DNA from: Paraburkholderia agricolaris
GTDB taxonomy: Bacteria; Pseudomonadota; Gammaproteobacteria; Burkholderiales; Burkholderiaceae
Length of the DNA stretch: 64,000 nucleotides
Direction: 5' to 3'
NCBI RefSeq assembly: GCF_009455635.1
Contig: NZ_QPER01000002.1
Coordinates: 3,038,001-3,102,000, forward strand
Shown piece after piece: positions 17,405 to 25,373 of the stretch (position 1 is its first letter; each line of letters begins with the position of its first letter). The notes beneath the pieces were generated by a model that was not told the origin of the DNA, ran no database searches, and saw only the letters and a list, made by a program, of their open reading frames with translations. The position numbers were made by a program, and so were the translations under genes.

Positions 17405-17935
17405 TCAGGCCGAAGGCCGATGAGCACCGTTGAGCGTGTGGTACCGCCCGCCAAAAAAGACCAGCGGCCGCCCTTCCGACCGGGATTGGTGCTGGTTGAC
17501 GCGGCCCACGAAGATGACGTGATCTCCTCCGTCGTACTGGGCATACGGTTCGCATTCGAATGTCGCCAGCGAGTCGGGCAGCAGCACGACGTCAGCACGT
17601 TCGATAGGCACGCCCGGCAAGGACGCCCACTTGTCGCTATTCGCCTTTGCGAAGCGGTTCGATAGATCCTGCTGGGCTTCGTCCAGAACATTCACCGCAT
17701 AGGTGCCCGCTGCACTCAGGTCGTGCAGGCTCAGGTTGCGCCGGTCGACGGAAAACAGAATCAACGGCGGATCCAGCGAAACGGAGTTGAACGATGCGAC
17801 GGTGATCCCGATCGGCGGTCCGTTCTTTCTCGGCGCCGTGATCACGGCAACCCCCGTCGCGAACATCGACAGCGCCGCCCGGAACCGGCGCTGCGCGTCC
17901 GGGTTGTCGCTTGACGTCACAGTGCTTTCAGCCAT
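17405..17935 (-). CDS. NAD(P)H:flavin reductase, HpaC family
   Basis: The 176-residue protein has the FMN-binding split-barrel core of HpaC-type reductases: FATGVAVITA, GITVASFNSVSLDPPLILFSV and a C-terminal GDHVIFVGRV. It supplies reduced flavin to the HpaB-type oxygenase encoded 34 bases downstream. AAGGAG lies before the ATG at 17935. It is the first gene of the operon; MarR-type half-sites at 17987-18048 lie 50-110 bases upstream and probably govern it. Confidence 0.9.
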   Translation of the reverse strand: MAESTVTSSDNPDAQRRFRAALSMFATGVAVITAPRKNGPPIGITVASFNSVSLDPPLILFSVDRRNLSLHDLSAAGTYAVNVLDEAQQDLSNRFAKANSDKWASLPGVPIERADVVLLPDSLATFECEPYAQYDGGDHVIFVGRVNQHQSRSEGRPLVFFGGRYHTLNGAHRPSA

Positions 17936-17986
17936 CTCGCTCTCCTTACATCGCACCAATGTTCCAGCGATGCTAAAATTCATCAC

Positions 17987-18048
17987 ACAAAGCCATGTTT
18001 ATTAGCTTTGTTACTTAGCTTTTATTACATGCTGCTCTATAAAGCTAA
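17987..18048. promoter_or_regulatory. cluster of MarR-type half-sites in the oxygenase/iscS intergenic region
   Basis: TTAGCTTT occurs at 18002-18009 and 18015-18022, and its complement AAAGCTAA at 18041-18048. ACAAAGC (17987-17993) also pairs with GCTTTGT (18005-18011). The same octamer forms both arms of the palindrome at 20015-20031 in front of the marR gene. This points to one regulator acting on both promoters. Confidence 0.65.
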
Positions 18049-18211
18049 GCAAGCTATCGTAAACCCCGGTTCAAGGGAGACGGGAAAGCGACGACCCTAC
18101 TCGTCGGATGGATGTTCGGCAGAATCCGGCGGACTCCACGCTAAACTCCGTCCGCTGCGTTGCTTCGTGCCTGTCCGGCGCGACTCGACCGAGTCTTGAG
18201 GAATAGAAACC

Positions 18212-19435
18212 ATGCAAACCAAACAGTCATCGCGTCCGATTTATATGGACTACAGTGCAACGACACCGGTCGATCCACGGGTCGTGGCAGCCATGCTTCC
18301 GTTCCTGAACGAGTGTTTTGGCAATCCCGCGTCCCGAAGCCACAGCTACGGGTGGGAAGCAGACGAAGCCGTGGAAACAGCACGCGCACACGTCGCGAGC
18401 CTTCTTGGGGCCGACCCGCGAGAGATCGTCTGGACCTCGGGCGCGACCGAAGGCAACAATCTGGCGATCAAGGGCGCAGCGAACTTCTACAAGGGAAAGG
18501 GCCGCCATATCGTGACGGTGAAAACCGAACACAAGGCGGTTTTGGACACGTGCCGCGAGCTGGAGCGGCAGGGTTTTGAAGTGACGTACCTGGACGTCCA
18601 GCAGGACGGCCTGCTAGACCTGAACGCCGTCAGGCAAGCGCTGCGCCCCGACACGATCCTCGTTTCGGTCATGATGGCCAACAACGAGACCGGGGTCGTT
18701 CAACCCATCGCGGAGATCGGCGCGATGTGCCGTGCTCAAGGCATCGTCTTTCATTGCGACGCCGTGCAGGCAGCGGGGAAGATCGCGATCGACGTCAACG
18801 CACTGAATATCGACCTTCTGACCGTGACCGCCCATAAGGTATACGGCCCGAAAGGAGTGGGTGCTCTGTATGTGCGCCGCAAGCCGCGCGTGCGGATCGA
18901 AGCGCAGATGCATGGCGGCGGCCATGAACGGGGAATGCGTTCCGGAACGCTGCCCAGCCATCAGATCGTCGGCATGGGTGAAGCGTTTCGAATCGCGAAA
19001 GAAGAAATGGCGTCCGAGAGCCGTCGTGTCGAGGCTTTGCGCGATCGATTGTTCAACGGTCTGACGCAAATGAAGGAGGTTTACGTCAACGGTGACATGA
19101 CGCACCGTATTCCGCACAACCTGAACGTCAGCTTCAACTTCGTGGAAGGCGAATCGCTCATCATGGGCATCAAGGGCGTTGCGGTGTCCTCCGGCTCGGC
19201 CTGCACCTCCGCCTCACTGGAGCCCTCGTACGTGCTGCGGGCACTGGGCCGGAGCGACGAGCTGGCGCACAGCTCGATTCGCTTTACGCTTGGACGCTTC
19301 ACCACGGAAGAAGAAGTCGATCAGGTCGTGCTGCAGGTACACAACACCGTGGAGAAACTGCGCGCGTTGAGCCCGCTGTGGGATATGCACCTCGAGGGGA
19401 TCGACCTCAGCAGCATTCAGTGGGCGGCGCACTGA
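18212..19435 (+). CDS. iscS: cysteine desulfurase, IscS type
   Basis: The 407-residue PLP enzyme converts cysteine to alanine and a persulfide. It shows the PLP-lysine motif [10 protein letters not shown], the active-site Cys loop [17 protein letters not shown], and a C-terminus [11 protein letters not shown] that closely follows the IscU-docking tail of housekeeping IscS. A GAGGAA site precedes the ATG. No iscR, iscU, iscA, hscAB or fdx flanks it, so it is a detached copy. It diverges from the flavin monooxygenase operon and runs tail to tail with marR (4 bases apart). It may supply sulfur for a cluster or thio-cofactor needed by nearby enzymes. Confidence 0.92.
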   Translation: MQTKQSSRPIYMDYSATTPVDPRVVAAMLPFLNECFGNPASRSHSYGWEADEAVETARAHVASLLGADPREIVWTSGATEGNNLAIKGAANFYKGKGRHIVTVKTEHKAVLDTCRELERQGFEVTYLDVQQDGLLDLNAVRQALRPDTILVSVMMANNETGVVQPIAEIGAMCRAQGIVFHCDAVQAAGKIAIDVNALNIDLLTVTAHKVYGPKGVGALYVRRKPRVRIEAQMHGGGHERGMRSGTLPSHQIVGMGEAFRIAKEEMASESRRVEALRDRLFNGLTQMKEVYVNGDMTHRIPHNLNVSFNFVEGESLIMGIKGVAVSSGSACTSASLEPSYVLRALGRSDELAHSSIRFTLGRFTTEEEVDQVVLQVHNTVEKLRALSPLWDMHLEGIDLSSIQWAAH

Positions 19436-19439
19436 CAGA

Positions 19440-19982
19440 CTATCGCGAGTCCTGCCGCGCAATCAGGTGGGCAAGATCGAGCGTGGCGCGATCGCCATTG
19501 GTCACCAGCCGGTCCACTACGGAGCACAGCGCCTTGAACTCCGTTCTGGTCACGCCTTCAAACAGTACGTCGTTGATGTGCTGCTGCCTGGCGGCAAGCT
19601 CCTTGAGCAGTTTTGAGCCGGCTGACGTGATGGTCAGGCGCATCTTGCGCTTGTCGTCAGGATCCGAGCGTTTGTCGATAACGCCAAGCTTTTTGAGCTT
19701 TCCAGTCTCGACCGTGACAAACGCTCCGCTCAGGTGCAGATGGTCCGCCAGCCGGTTGACGGTCACGACATCTTCGTGCGACAGATGCGCGACCGCAATG
19801 AGCAGCGAATACTGGATTCCGGTGAGACCGATCAAGGTTCCGAACCCGTCGCGAATCGAGAGCAGCCGGGCTGCGAAGGGCAACAGTCCGTTGATGAGAT
19901 GGCGGAATTCTGCGTCCGCGCCGTCGACCAGACAGGCCGGATTTGTTACCGTCAGAATAGACTCCTCCTGATTTTTCGCCAT
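19440..19982 (-). CDS. MarR-family transcriptional regulator
   Basis: The 180-residue protein has a MarR winged helix-turn-helix (about 60-130: NRLADHLHLSGAFVTVETGKLKKLGVIDKRSDPDDKRKMRLTIT), including the wing motif DPDDKRK. GGAG precedes the ATG. MarR proteins are dimeric repressors released by phenolic or oxidised ligands. It is divergent from a SnoaL-type gene and shares with it a perfect palindromic operator. The recurrence of the half-site before the HpaC/HpaB operon suggests that operon is the main target. Confidence 0.92.
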   Translation of the reverse strand: MAKNQEESILTVTNPACLVDGADAEFRHLINGLLPFAARLLSIRDGFGTLIGLTGIQYSLLIAVAHLSHEDVVTVNRLADHLHLSGAFVTVETGKLKKLGVIDKRSDPDDKRKMRLTITSAGSKLLKELAARQQHINDVLFEGVTRTEFKALCSVVDRLVTNGDRATLDLAHLIARQDSR

Positions 19983-20014
19983 GACAACTCCGCTCCCTGG
20001 AGGAACAACACGTT

Positions 20015-20031
20015 TTAGCTTTGAAAGCTAA
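20015..20031. promoter_or_regulatory. MarR operator palindrome
   Basis: TTAGCTTTGAAAGCTAA is a perfect palindrome around a central G. It lies 33 bases upstream of the marR ATG and 69 bases upstream of the divergent gene. A partial further arm, CTTCAAAG, follows at 20038-20045. Its arms recur at 18002-18048. Confidence 0.75.
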
Positions 20032-20100
20032 TTATACTTCAAAGCAATATGCACCACGGCTGTGCACCGATCCCCCTGCGCCTCGTCCTGAGAGTTATTT

Positions 20101-20682
20101 ATGGTCACTTCCCCACCGCTTTCTTCCGTCCGCTCGCTGCTGGAGTGCTATCTGCGCGCCAAGGACCTGAACCAGCCGGCGTTGATATCCGAATGTTTTG
20201 CCGCAGACGCCGAACTGACGTTTTCGATCGCAACCGACGACATCGATTTTCCTCGCGTGGTGACAGGCGCTCCCGCGATCGCCAAAACGTTGGTGGCCGA
20301 CTTCGGCGAGCGCTTTGACCGGTGTCGTACTTACTATCTATGTATCGAGCCGCACCTGAACGGGAGCCGGACATGCGAGATGCCATGGCTTGTGATCATG
20401 CGGGAGAAGGCGACCGAATCGCTTCGAATTGGAAAGGGTACGTACCGTTGGCGCTTTTCGGCCGACGCAGGCAAGGGGGACATGATTGTCCAGTTGCACA
20501 TTCATATCGAACGGATGGACGCGCTCGCCGACCCGCATGCTGAAAAATTGAACGCGCTGCAGAGCCGGTTTTCCTATCCGTGGCTTGCCCCGGAGGAGTT
20601 GCAGCGCAAAATGGCAAGCTTCATCGAAACCTGCCCCGACTCCGCATTCGCGATACCGTTTGAACAAGCTGCGAGCCTGTAA
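20101..20682 (+). CDS. NTF2/SnoaL-like domain protein
   Basis: The 193-residue protein begins with the cone-shaped SnoaL/NTF2 fold signature (LLECYLRAKDLNQPALISECFAADAEL), seen in small isomerases, dehydratases and dioxygenase beta-like subunits. No catalytic residues can be assigned. It is divergent from marR, shares its operator, and ends in a strong terminator, so it is probably a single-gene transcript under MarR control. A role in processing the oxygenase product is possible. The ribosome binding site is weak. Confidence 0.75.
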   Translation: MVTSPPLSSVRSLLECYLRAKDLNQPALISECFAADAELTFSIATDDIDFPRVVTGAPAIAKTLVADFGERFDRCRTYYLCIEPHLNGSRTCEMPWLVIMREKATESLRIGKGTYRWRFSADAGKGDMIVQLHIHIERMDALADPHAEKLNALQSRFSYPWLAPEELQRKMASFIETCPDSAFAIPFEQAASL

Positions 20683-20698
20683 TCGCAGAGAGCAACAG

Positions 20699-20727
20699 GT
20701 GCTCGCCCGTCTCGGGCGAGCACTTTC
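20699..20727 (+). terminator. intrinsic terminator after the SnoaL-like gene
   Basis: A perfect 11-base stem (GTGCTCGCCCG and CGGGCGAGCAC) with a TCT loop is followed by TTT. It ends the SnoaL-like transcript and, on the other strand, could also stop read-through from the hisC-like operon. Confidence 0.8.
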
Positions 20728-20736
20728 CGCAGACGC

Positions 20737-20961
20737 TCAGTGTGCCGTGCCCGCCTCCGCGTACACCACTTCGCCCCGGAAGCACGTCTGAACCACGCGC
20801 GCCTGCGTCAGCATCTCGACCGGGTGCAACAGCGGATTGCGGTCGAGTATCGCAAAGCTCGCGTCCTTGCCCGCTTCGAGCGAACCCGTGCAGTCGCCAA
20901 AACGCAGCGCGTAGGCCGCGTTGATCGTGTAGGCCTCGAGCATCGTCAGGAGATCGAAACG
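20737..20961 (-). pseudogene. C-terminal fragment of a YtcJ/AepA-type amidohydrolase
   Basis: About 70 residues are readable, with AYTINAAYALRFGDCTGSLEAGKDASFAIL and a final VVQTCFRGEVVY, the usual end of metal-dependent amidohydrolases. The TIM-barrel with all metal ligands is missing, so this is a 3' remnant. No start codon with a ribosome binding site is present. Bases 20962-21086 between it and the hisC-like gene hold nothing recognisable. Confidence 0.8.
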
Positions 20962-21086
20962 CGATCTGGCGCAATGGGCATCCGGTCATCGGGTGCGCCC
21001 GGAAGACGAGGCGTAAGCGCGGCGCGTTTTATCGGAATCGCCGAGGCGGCAAGCGATGCTTGCGAACGACATACCCCGCGGCTAAG

Positions 21087-22199
21087 TCAAGCTTCCAGCG
21101 CGGTTCTCAATGCAGCCAGGCATCGTGCGTTCTCCGCTTCGGTGCCGACCGAAATCCTCAGCCATTCCGGCAGGCCATACACCCCCACCGGTCTTACGAT
21201 CACACCTTGACGCAATAACTTTGCGTTGACCGCGGCCGTATCGCCAACCCGAACCAGAACGAAGTTCGCGTGCGAGCGCAGGTAGTGCAAGCCTAGCGAG
21301 TCGAAGCCCGCATAGAATTGGACCAACCCTTTGTGGTTCTCAGCGCAACTGCGCGCCAGAAAAGCCTCGTCGTTAAGTGCCGCGACCGCTGCGCGCTCTG
21401 CCAGAGCCGTCACCACAAAGGCAGGTCTGATGCGGTTCAGCAAGGCCGCCAACGAAGGTTGCGCAACACCGTATCCAACTCGCAGCCCGGCCAGTCCATA
21501 CGCCTTCGAGAAGGTTCGGGTCACGATCAGATTGGGAAAGCGCCGCACCCATGCCAGACTGTCATAGCGGTCGTCGAGCGGCAAATACTCGCTATACGCC
21601 TCATCGAGCAGCACAGGAATGTGGCTCGGTACTTCGGCAATAAAACGCTCGAGCGCTGCGCCCGACACGAACGAGCCGGTTGGATTACCTGGATTGGCGA
21701 GGTAGACAAGTCCGGTATTGTCATCAAGGGCGGCGAGCATCGCGTCCAGATCGCAGCCGTGGTTCTGTGCCGGCACCACCTTGTGTGAAGCGCCGGTGCG
21801 CTGCACGGCGTTGACGAACGCCTGGAACGAGTACTGCGCGTAGACAGCATTGCGACCGGGTTCAAGAAACGCAGTGGCCGCCAATCCCAGCACGCACTCC
21901 GAACCGTTGCCCGGCACCAGGTAGCCGGCAGGCACGTCGAACCTGCGCGACAACGCATCGAGCAATGCGTGGCAATCGTTGTCGGGATACCGGGCCAGTT
22001 CGGTGCCGGCATCCATCAGAACGGCACGGGCGGCGTCGCTCATGCCGAGCGGATTTTCGTTCGATGCCAGCTTGACGATCGTCTCAGGCTCAACGCCTAT
22101 TTCACGCGCCAAAGCGTCAATCGGCTTGCCCGGCTGATACGGTTTCGTCGCGTGGATGTGGGCCGGTAGCCGCAGCGCCGTTTCGCTGGTATCACGCAT
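21087..22199 (-). CDS. HisC-like PLP aminotransferase
   Basis: The 370-residue protein is a class I/II aminotransferase of the histidinol-phosphate/aromatic type: KLASNENPLG near residue 43, NPGNPTG at about 169-175, and the PLP lysine Lys232 in TFSKAYGLAGLRVGY. Its start overlaps the end of the aldehyde dehydrogenase gene by 8 bases. It sits in an operon with a TPP enzyme, an aldehyde dehydrogenase and an MFS transporter rather than with his genes. The more likely role is transamination of an aromatic or related amino acid to its 2-oxo acid. A spare histidinol-phosphate aminotransferase remains possible. Confidence 0.88.
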   Translation of the reverse strand: MRDTSETALRLPAHIHATKPYQPGKPIDALAREIGVEPETIVKLASNENPLGMSDAARAVLMDAGTELARYPDNDCHALLDALSRRFDVPAGYLVPGNGSECVLGLAATAFLEPGRNAVYAQYSFQAFVNAVQRTGASHKVVPAQNHGCDLDAMLAALDDNTGLVYLANPGNPTGSFVSGAALERFIAEVPSHIPVLLDEAYSEYLPLDDRYDSLAWVRRFPNLIVTRTFSKAYGLAGLRVGYGVAQPSLAALLNRIRPAFVVTALAERAAVAALNDEAFLARSCAENHKGLVQFYAGFDSLGLHYLRSHANFVLVRVGDTAAVNAKLLRQGVIVRPVGVYGLPEWLRISVGTEAENARCLAALRTALEA

Positions 22200-23625
22200 G
22201 AGTACATCCTCCCTGAATTGCCTTCAACTCGAAAAATTCCTCGACACCGTAACGGCCGTTTTCGCGTCCGATGCCCGATTGCCGATAGCCGCCGAACGGC
22301 GCGGCGAGATTCTGTGGCGCGCCATTGACGATGACCTGTCCGGTACGCAGGCGCCGGGCAATGCCGAGCGCTCGCTGCACATCGGCACTCCATACGCCGC
22401 CCGACAGTCCATAGGGCGTACTGTTGGCGATTGCCACCGCTTCTTCTTCATCTGCGTAGCTCATCAGCGCCAGCACGGGACCAAAGACCTCCTCACGCGC
22501 CAACGCCATGTCTGACGTCACGGCGGAAAACACGGTCGGCCGCACGAAATAGCCCTGTTCACAACCATTGGGACGACCGGCACCGCCGGCCACGAGCCGC
22601 GCACCTTGAGACAGTGCGGTGTCAATATGCCGTTGCACGCTCTCGAACTGACGGCGGTTGGAGACTGGTCCGATCCTCGTTTCCTGACCATCAGGATTGC
22701 CTACGATCCAGTCCCGGGTGTGTTGTGCACATAAGGCTTCGACTTCATCCAGAAGAGCATCGGGCACCAGCAACCGCGTCTGTGCCGCGCAAATCTGGCC
22801 GCTATTCGTAAAGCACTGGCGCAGCACGGTCGACACCGCGTCGGAGAGCGGCGCGTCGTCGAGCAGGATCGTGGCCGACTTTCCGCCCAACTCAAGCGCC
22901 ACTTTTTTTACAGAGTCGGCGGCCACACGCGCCACCGCACGCCCGCCCGCTACCGACCCAGTGAAGCTCACCATGTCGACCCCGGAATGGGCCGCCAACG
23001 CGGCGCCCGTCCCCGGCCCATCCCCCCATACGAGATTGAATACGCCCGGCGGCAAGCCGGCTTCGTGAACGATCGAGGCAAAGCGCCGGGCAGCCAGCGG
23101 CGCCAGCTCGCTAGGCTTGAGAACAACCGTGCAACCGGCGGCGAGCGCCGCGCCAACCTTCGCGACAATCTGATGCAACGGGAAATTCCACGGCGTGATG
23201 GCCGCCACCACACCCACGGCTTCACGCACGACAAGCGAATGGCCGACGCGTGTTTCAAGCGCCATCGAAGTGATCGCCTCGATCGCCAGTTCGAGATTAC
23301 GCAAGGGCATCGGCACCTGCATCTGCCGCGACACCCATAGCGGTGCGCCGATCTCCTGGGCGAGATCGGCGGCGAAGCCATCGACCTGGCGCGCAATGCC
23401 ATCACGCACGCGGTTCAATGCCGCGCAGCGCTGCGCGACCGGCGTGGCAGACCACGCATCGAACGCGCGCCGCGCCGCGGCTACCGCTGCATCCACATCG
23501 TCCGCGTCACACACGGCAATCGAAGCAAATTGACGCTCGGTGCACGGGTCGAAGGCCGCGAGCCTGGCGCGCCCGGCAACGGGAATCCAGCCGCCGTCAC
23601 AATAGAAAGTATCGAAGTTTTCCAC
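22192..23625 (-). CDS. NAD(P)-dependent aldehyde dehydrogenase
   Basis: The enzyme has 477 residues from the GTG at 23625, which follows a purine-rich AAGGGGAAGGG and starts 10 bases after the upstream stop. Features of the ALDH superfamily are complete: TPWNFPLHQ, KPSELAP, FTGSVAGG, the general-base Glu in LELGGKS and the nucleophilic Cys in NSGQICAAQTR. It oxidises an aldehyde to the acid. In this operon the aldehyde is most simply the decarboxylation product made by the TPP enzyme encoded just upstream. Confidence 0.92.
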   Translation of the reverse strand: MENFDTFYCDGGWIPVAGRARLAAFDPCTERQFASIAVCDADDVDAAVAAARRAFDAWSATPVAQRCAALNRVRDGIARQVDGFAADLAQEIGAPLWVSRQMQVPMPLRNLELAIEAITSMALETRVGHSLVVREAVGVVAAITPWNFPLHQIVAKVGAALAAGCTVVLKPSELAPLAARRFASIVHEAGLPPGVFNLVWGDGPGTGAALAAHSGVDMVSFTGSVAGGRAVARVAADSVKKVALELGGKSATILLDDAPLSDAVSTVLRQCFTNSGQICAAQTRLLVPDALLDEVEALCAQHTRDWIVGNPDGQETRIGPVSNRRQFESVQRHIDTALSQGARLVAGGAGRPNGCEQGYFVRPTVFSAVTSDMALAREEVFGPVLALMSYADEEEAVAIANSTPYGLSGGVWSADVQRALGIARRLRTGQVIVNGAPQNLAAPFGGYRQSGIGRENGRYGVEEFFELKAIQGGCTHA

Positions 23626-23635
23626 GCCCTTCCCC

Positions 23636-25321
23636 TTATGCCGCCTTGGCCGGTTCGCCAAGCGGATTGGGTGGCGCTTCACGGCCAGCCAGCTTGAGTG
23701 GCGCCTTGAGGCGGAACAGATGCCAGGGACTCGGCATCTCGCCGACCTGCGCTTCGATCACCACAGGTGCACGTGCGGCAATTGCATTGCGTACCGCCCC
23801 TTCGAGCTGCTGCGGATTGGTCACGCGCTCGAAATCGAGATCGAAGGCAGAGGCCAGCCGGTCGAAATGCGGGTTGCACAGTTCGACCGCGATGTTCTCG
23901 CCAAAGGTCTGTTTCTGGATCGTACGCACATTGCCGAAATGGCCGTCGTTGAACACGACCGTGACGAGGCCCACGCCATATTTGCGCGCCGTCGCCAGCT
24001 CCTGCATGTTCCAGCCGAAGCCGCCGTCACCGTTGATGCTGACCACCGCACGATCAGGGTTGCCGACAGCCGCGCCGAGCGCAGTGGCAAACCCATAGCC
24101 GAGCGTGCCCTGATAGCCCGGCGTGATGAACGTGCCTGGCTGGTACACCGGATACATCAGCCGCGCGAAATAGCCGACCTGCGTCAGTTCGTTCACGAGG
24201 ATGCCGTCGTCCGGAATCGCGCTGCGCAGCGCGCGCGTGTACGCACTCTGCGGCTCGATTTCGTCTGCCTGACGCTGTGCCCAGGCGCGCACGATGTCAA
24301 GGTCGGCCGGGGGCGCGCGGCGCACGCCGCTCAGTTCGTCACACAACGCTTCGAGACCGAGCCGGGCATCGGCGCCGATACCGAGACCTGGGGCACGTGG
24401 CGCCGACCAGTCGGCCGCGTCGGCGTTCAGATAGATGTAGCGAATACCCGCGCCCGGCCACGACGGTGCAGGCGTCATGATGTCCAGAAAGCGGCTGCCC
24501 ACCACCAGCACCACGTCGGCATGCGGGAACACGGCGCGGCCGCCGAGTGTATTCAGCGCAAGCGGGTGCCGGCTCGACAAGGCGCCTTGCGCGTTATCGT
24601 CGAGTACGACCGGGGCCTGCAATTTTTCCGCACAACGGCGCAGTGCCTCGCTCGCGCCAGCGGCCAGCACGCCGCCGCCTGCGTAGATCACGGGAAAGCG
24701 TGCGCGCTCGAGAAGTCCAGCGGCCTGGGCAATGGCGACTGGATCAGGCCGCACTCGGCCGGCATCGTCCTCGTTCGCAGGCGGATCGATGAGCGCGATA
24801 TCGGCGCTCGCACTCAGTACGTCATGCGAAATTTCAATACCGACCGGGCGCGGCCGACCGCTGCGCAACTGCTTCACTGCTTCGCGCACGAGTCCTGGAA
24901 TGGCTTGCGGCACCGCCGCACTGCCTTGCCATTTCGTGACGCTGGCCAGCACCTGGGTCTGATTCGGGATTTCGTGCAACAGCCCATAGCCGCGGCCGAG
25001 CCCGCTCGAATGAATATTGCCGGTAATGGCCAGTACCCGTGAATTGCAAGCGTAGGCGGTGGATAGTCCCGCCATCGCATTGAGCAGCCCCGGGCCAGGC
25101 ACGACCATGCTGACGCCGATGCGCCCGGTCGTGCGCGCGTAACCGTCGGCCATATACGCGGTGGCCTGTTCATGACGCGGCACCCAGTAGCGGATCCGGT
25201 CGCTCTGCTGACGCAGGGCTTCCACCGCCCAGTCGAGCTGGACACCCGGAATGCCAAAAATGTCGGTGATTCCTTCGCGCACGAGTTGCTGCGCAAGCGC
25301 TTGTCCGCCTGTCATATTCAT
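23636..25321 (-). CDS. thiamine-diphosphate enzyme, acetolactate synthase/benzoylformate decarboxylase-like
   Basis: The 561-residue protein has the three-domain ThDP fold. The cofactor-activating Glu is in PRHEQATAYMADGYAR (near residue 50) and the GDG-N cofactor motif appears as NGDGGFGWNMQE in the last third. The ATG at 25321 has AAGGA nine bases upstream, and an in-frame ATG follows two codons later. No regulatory small subunit (ilvN) is nearby, so a catabolic 2-oxo acid decarboxylase or lyase is likelier than acetolactate synthesis. Together with the aminotransferase and aldehyde dehydrogenase it would convert an amino acid to the acid one carbon shorter. Confidence 0.87.
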   Translation of the reverse strand: MNMTGGQALAQQLVREGITDIFGIPGVQLDWAVEALRQQSDRIRYWVPRHEQATAYMADGYARTTGRIGVSMVVPGPGLLNAMAGLSTAYACNSRVLAITGNIHSSGLGRGYGLLHEIPNQTQVLASVTKWQGSAAVPQAIPGLVREAVKQLRSGRPRPVGIEISHDVLSASADIALIDPPANEDDAGRVRPDPVAIAQAAGLLERARFPVIYAGGGVLAAGASEALRRCAEKLQAPVVLDDNAQGALSSRHPLALNTLGGRAVFPHADVVLVVGSRFLDIMTPAPSWPGAGIRYIYLNADAADWSAPRAPGLGIGADARLGLEALCDELSGVRRAPPADLDIVRAWAQRQADEIEPQSAYTRALRSAIPDDGILVNELTQVGYFARLMYPVYQPGTFITPGYQGTLGYGFATALGAAVGNPDRAVVSINGDGGFGWNMQELATARKYGVGLVTVVFNDGHFGNVRTIQKQTFGENIAVELCNPHFDRLASAFDLDFERVTNPQQLEGAVRNAIAARAPVVIEAQVGEMPSPWHLFRLKAPLKLAGREAPPNPLGEPAKAA

Positions 25322-25373
25322 GGAGTCATTTCCTTGCAAATTGGAGAGAGTTGAGTTCGACGCCCGAGCCGCG

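Noticed and set aside
15892..17691. 599-residue form of the HpaB-like oxygenase
   Set aside because: The first 107 residues lie in the reductase gene in another frame; the ATG at 17370 has its own ribosome binding site and the family length fits.
21087..22199. Assigning the aminotransferase as the housekeeping hisC
   Set aside because: No other histidine genes are nearby and its operon partners are catabolic, so the symbol would mislead.
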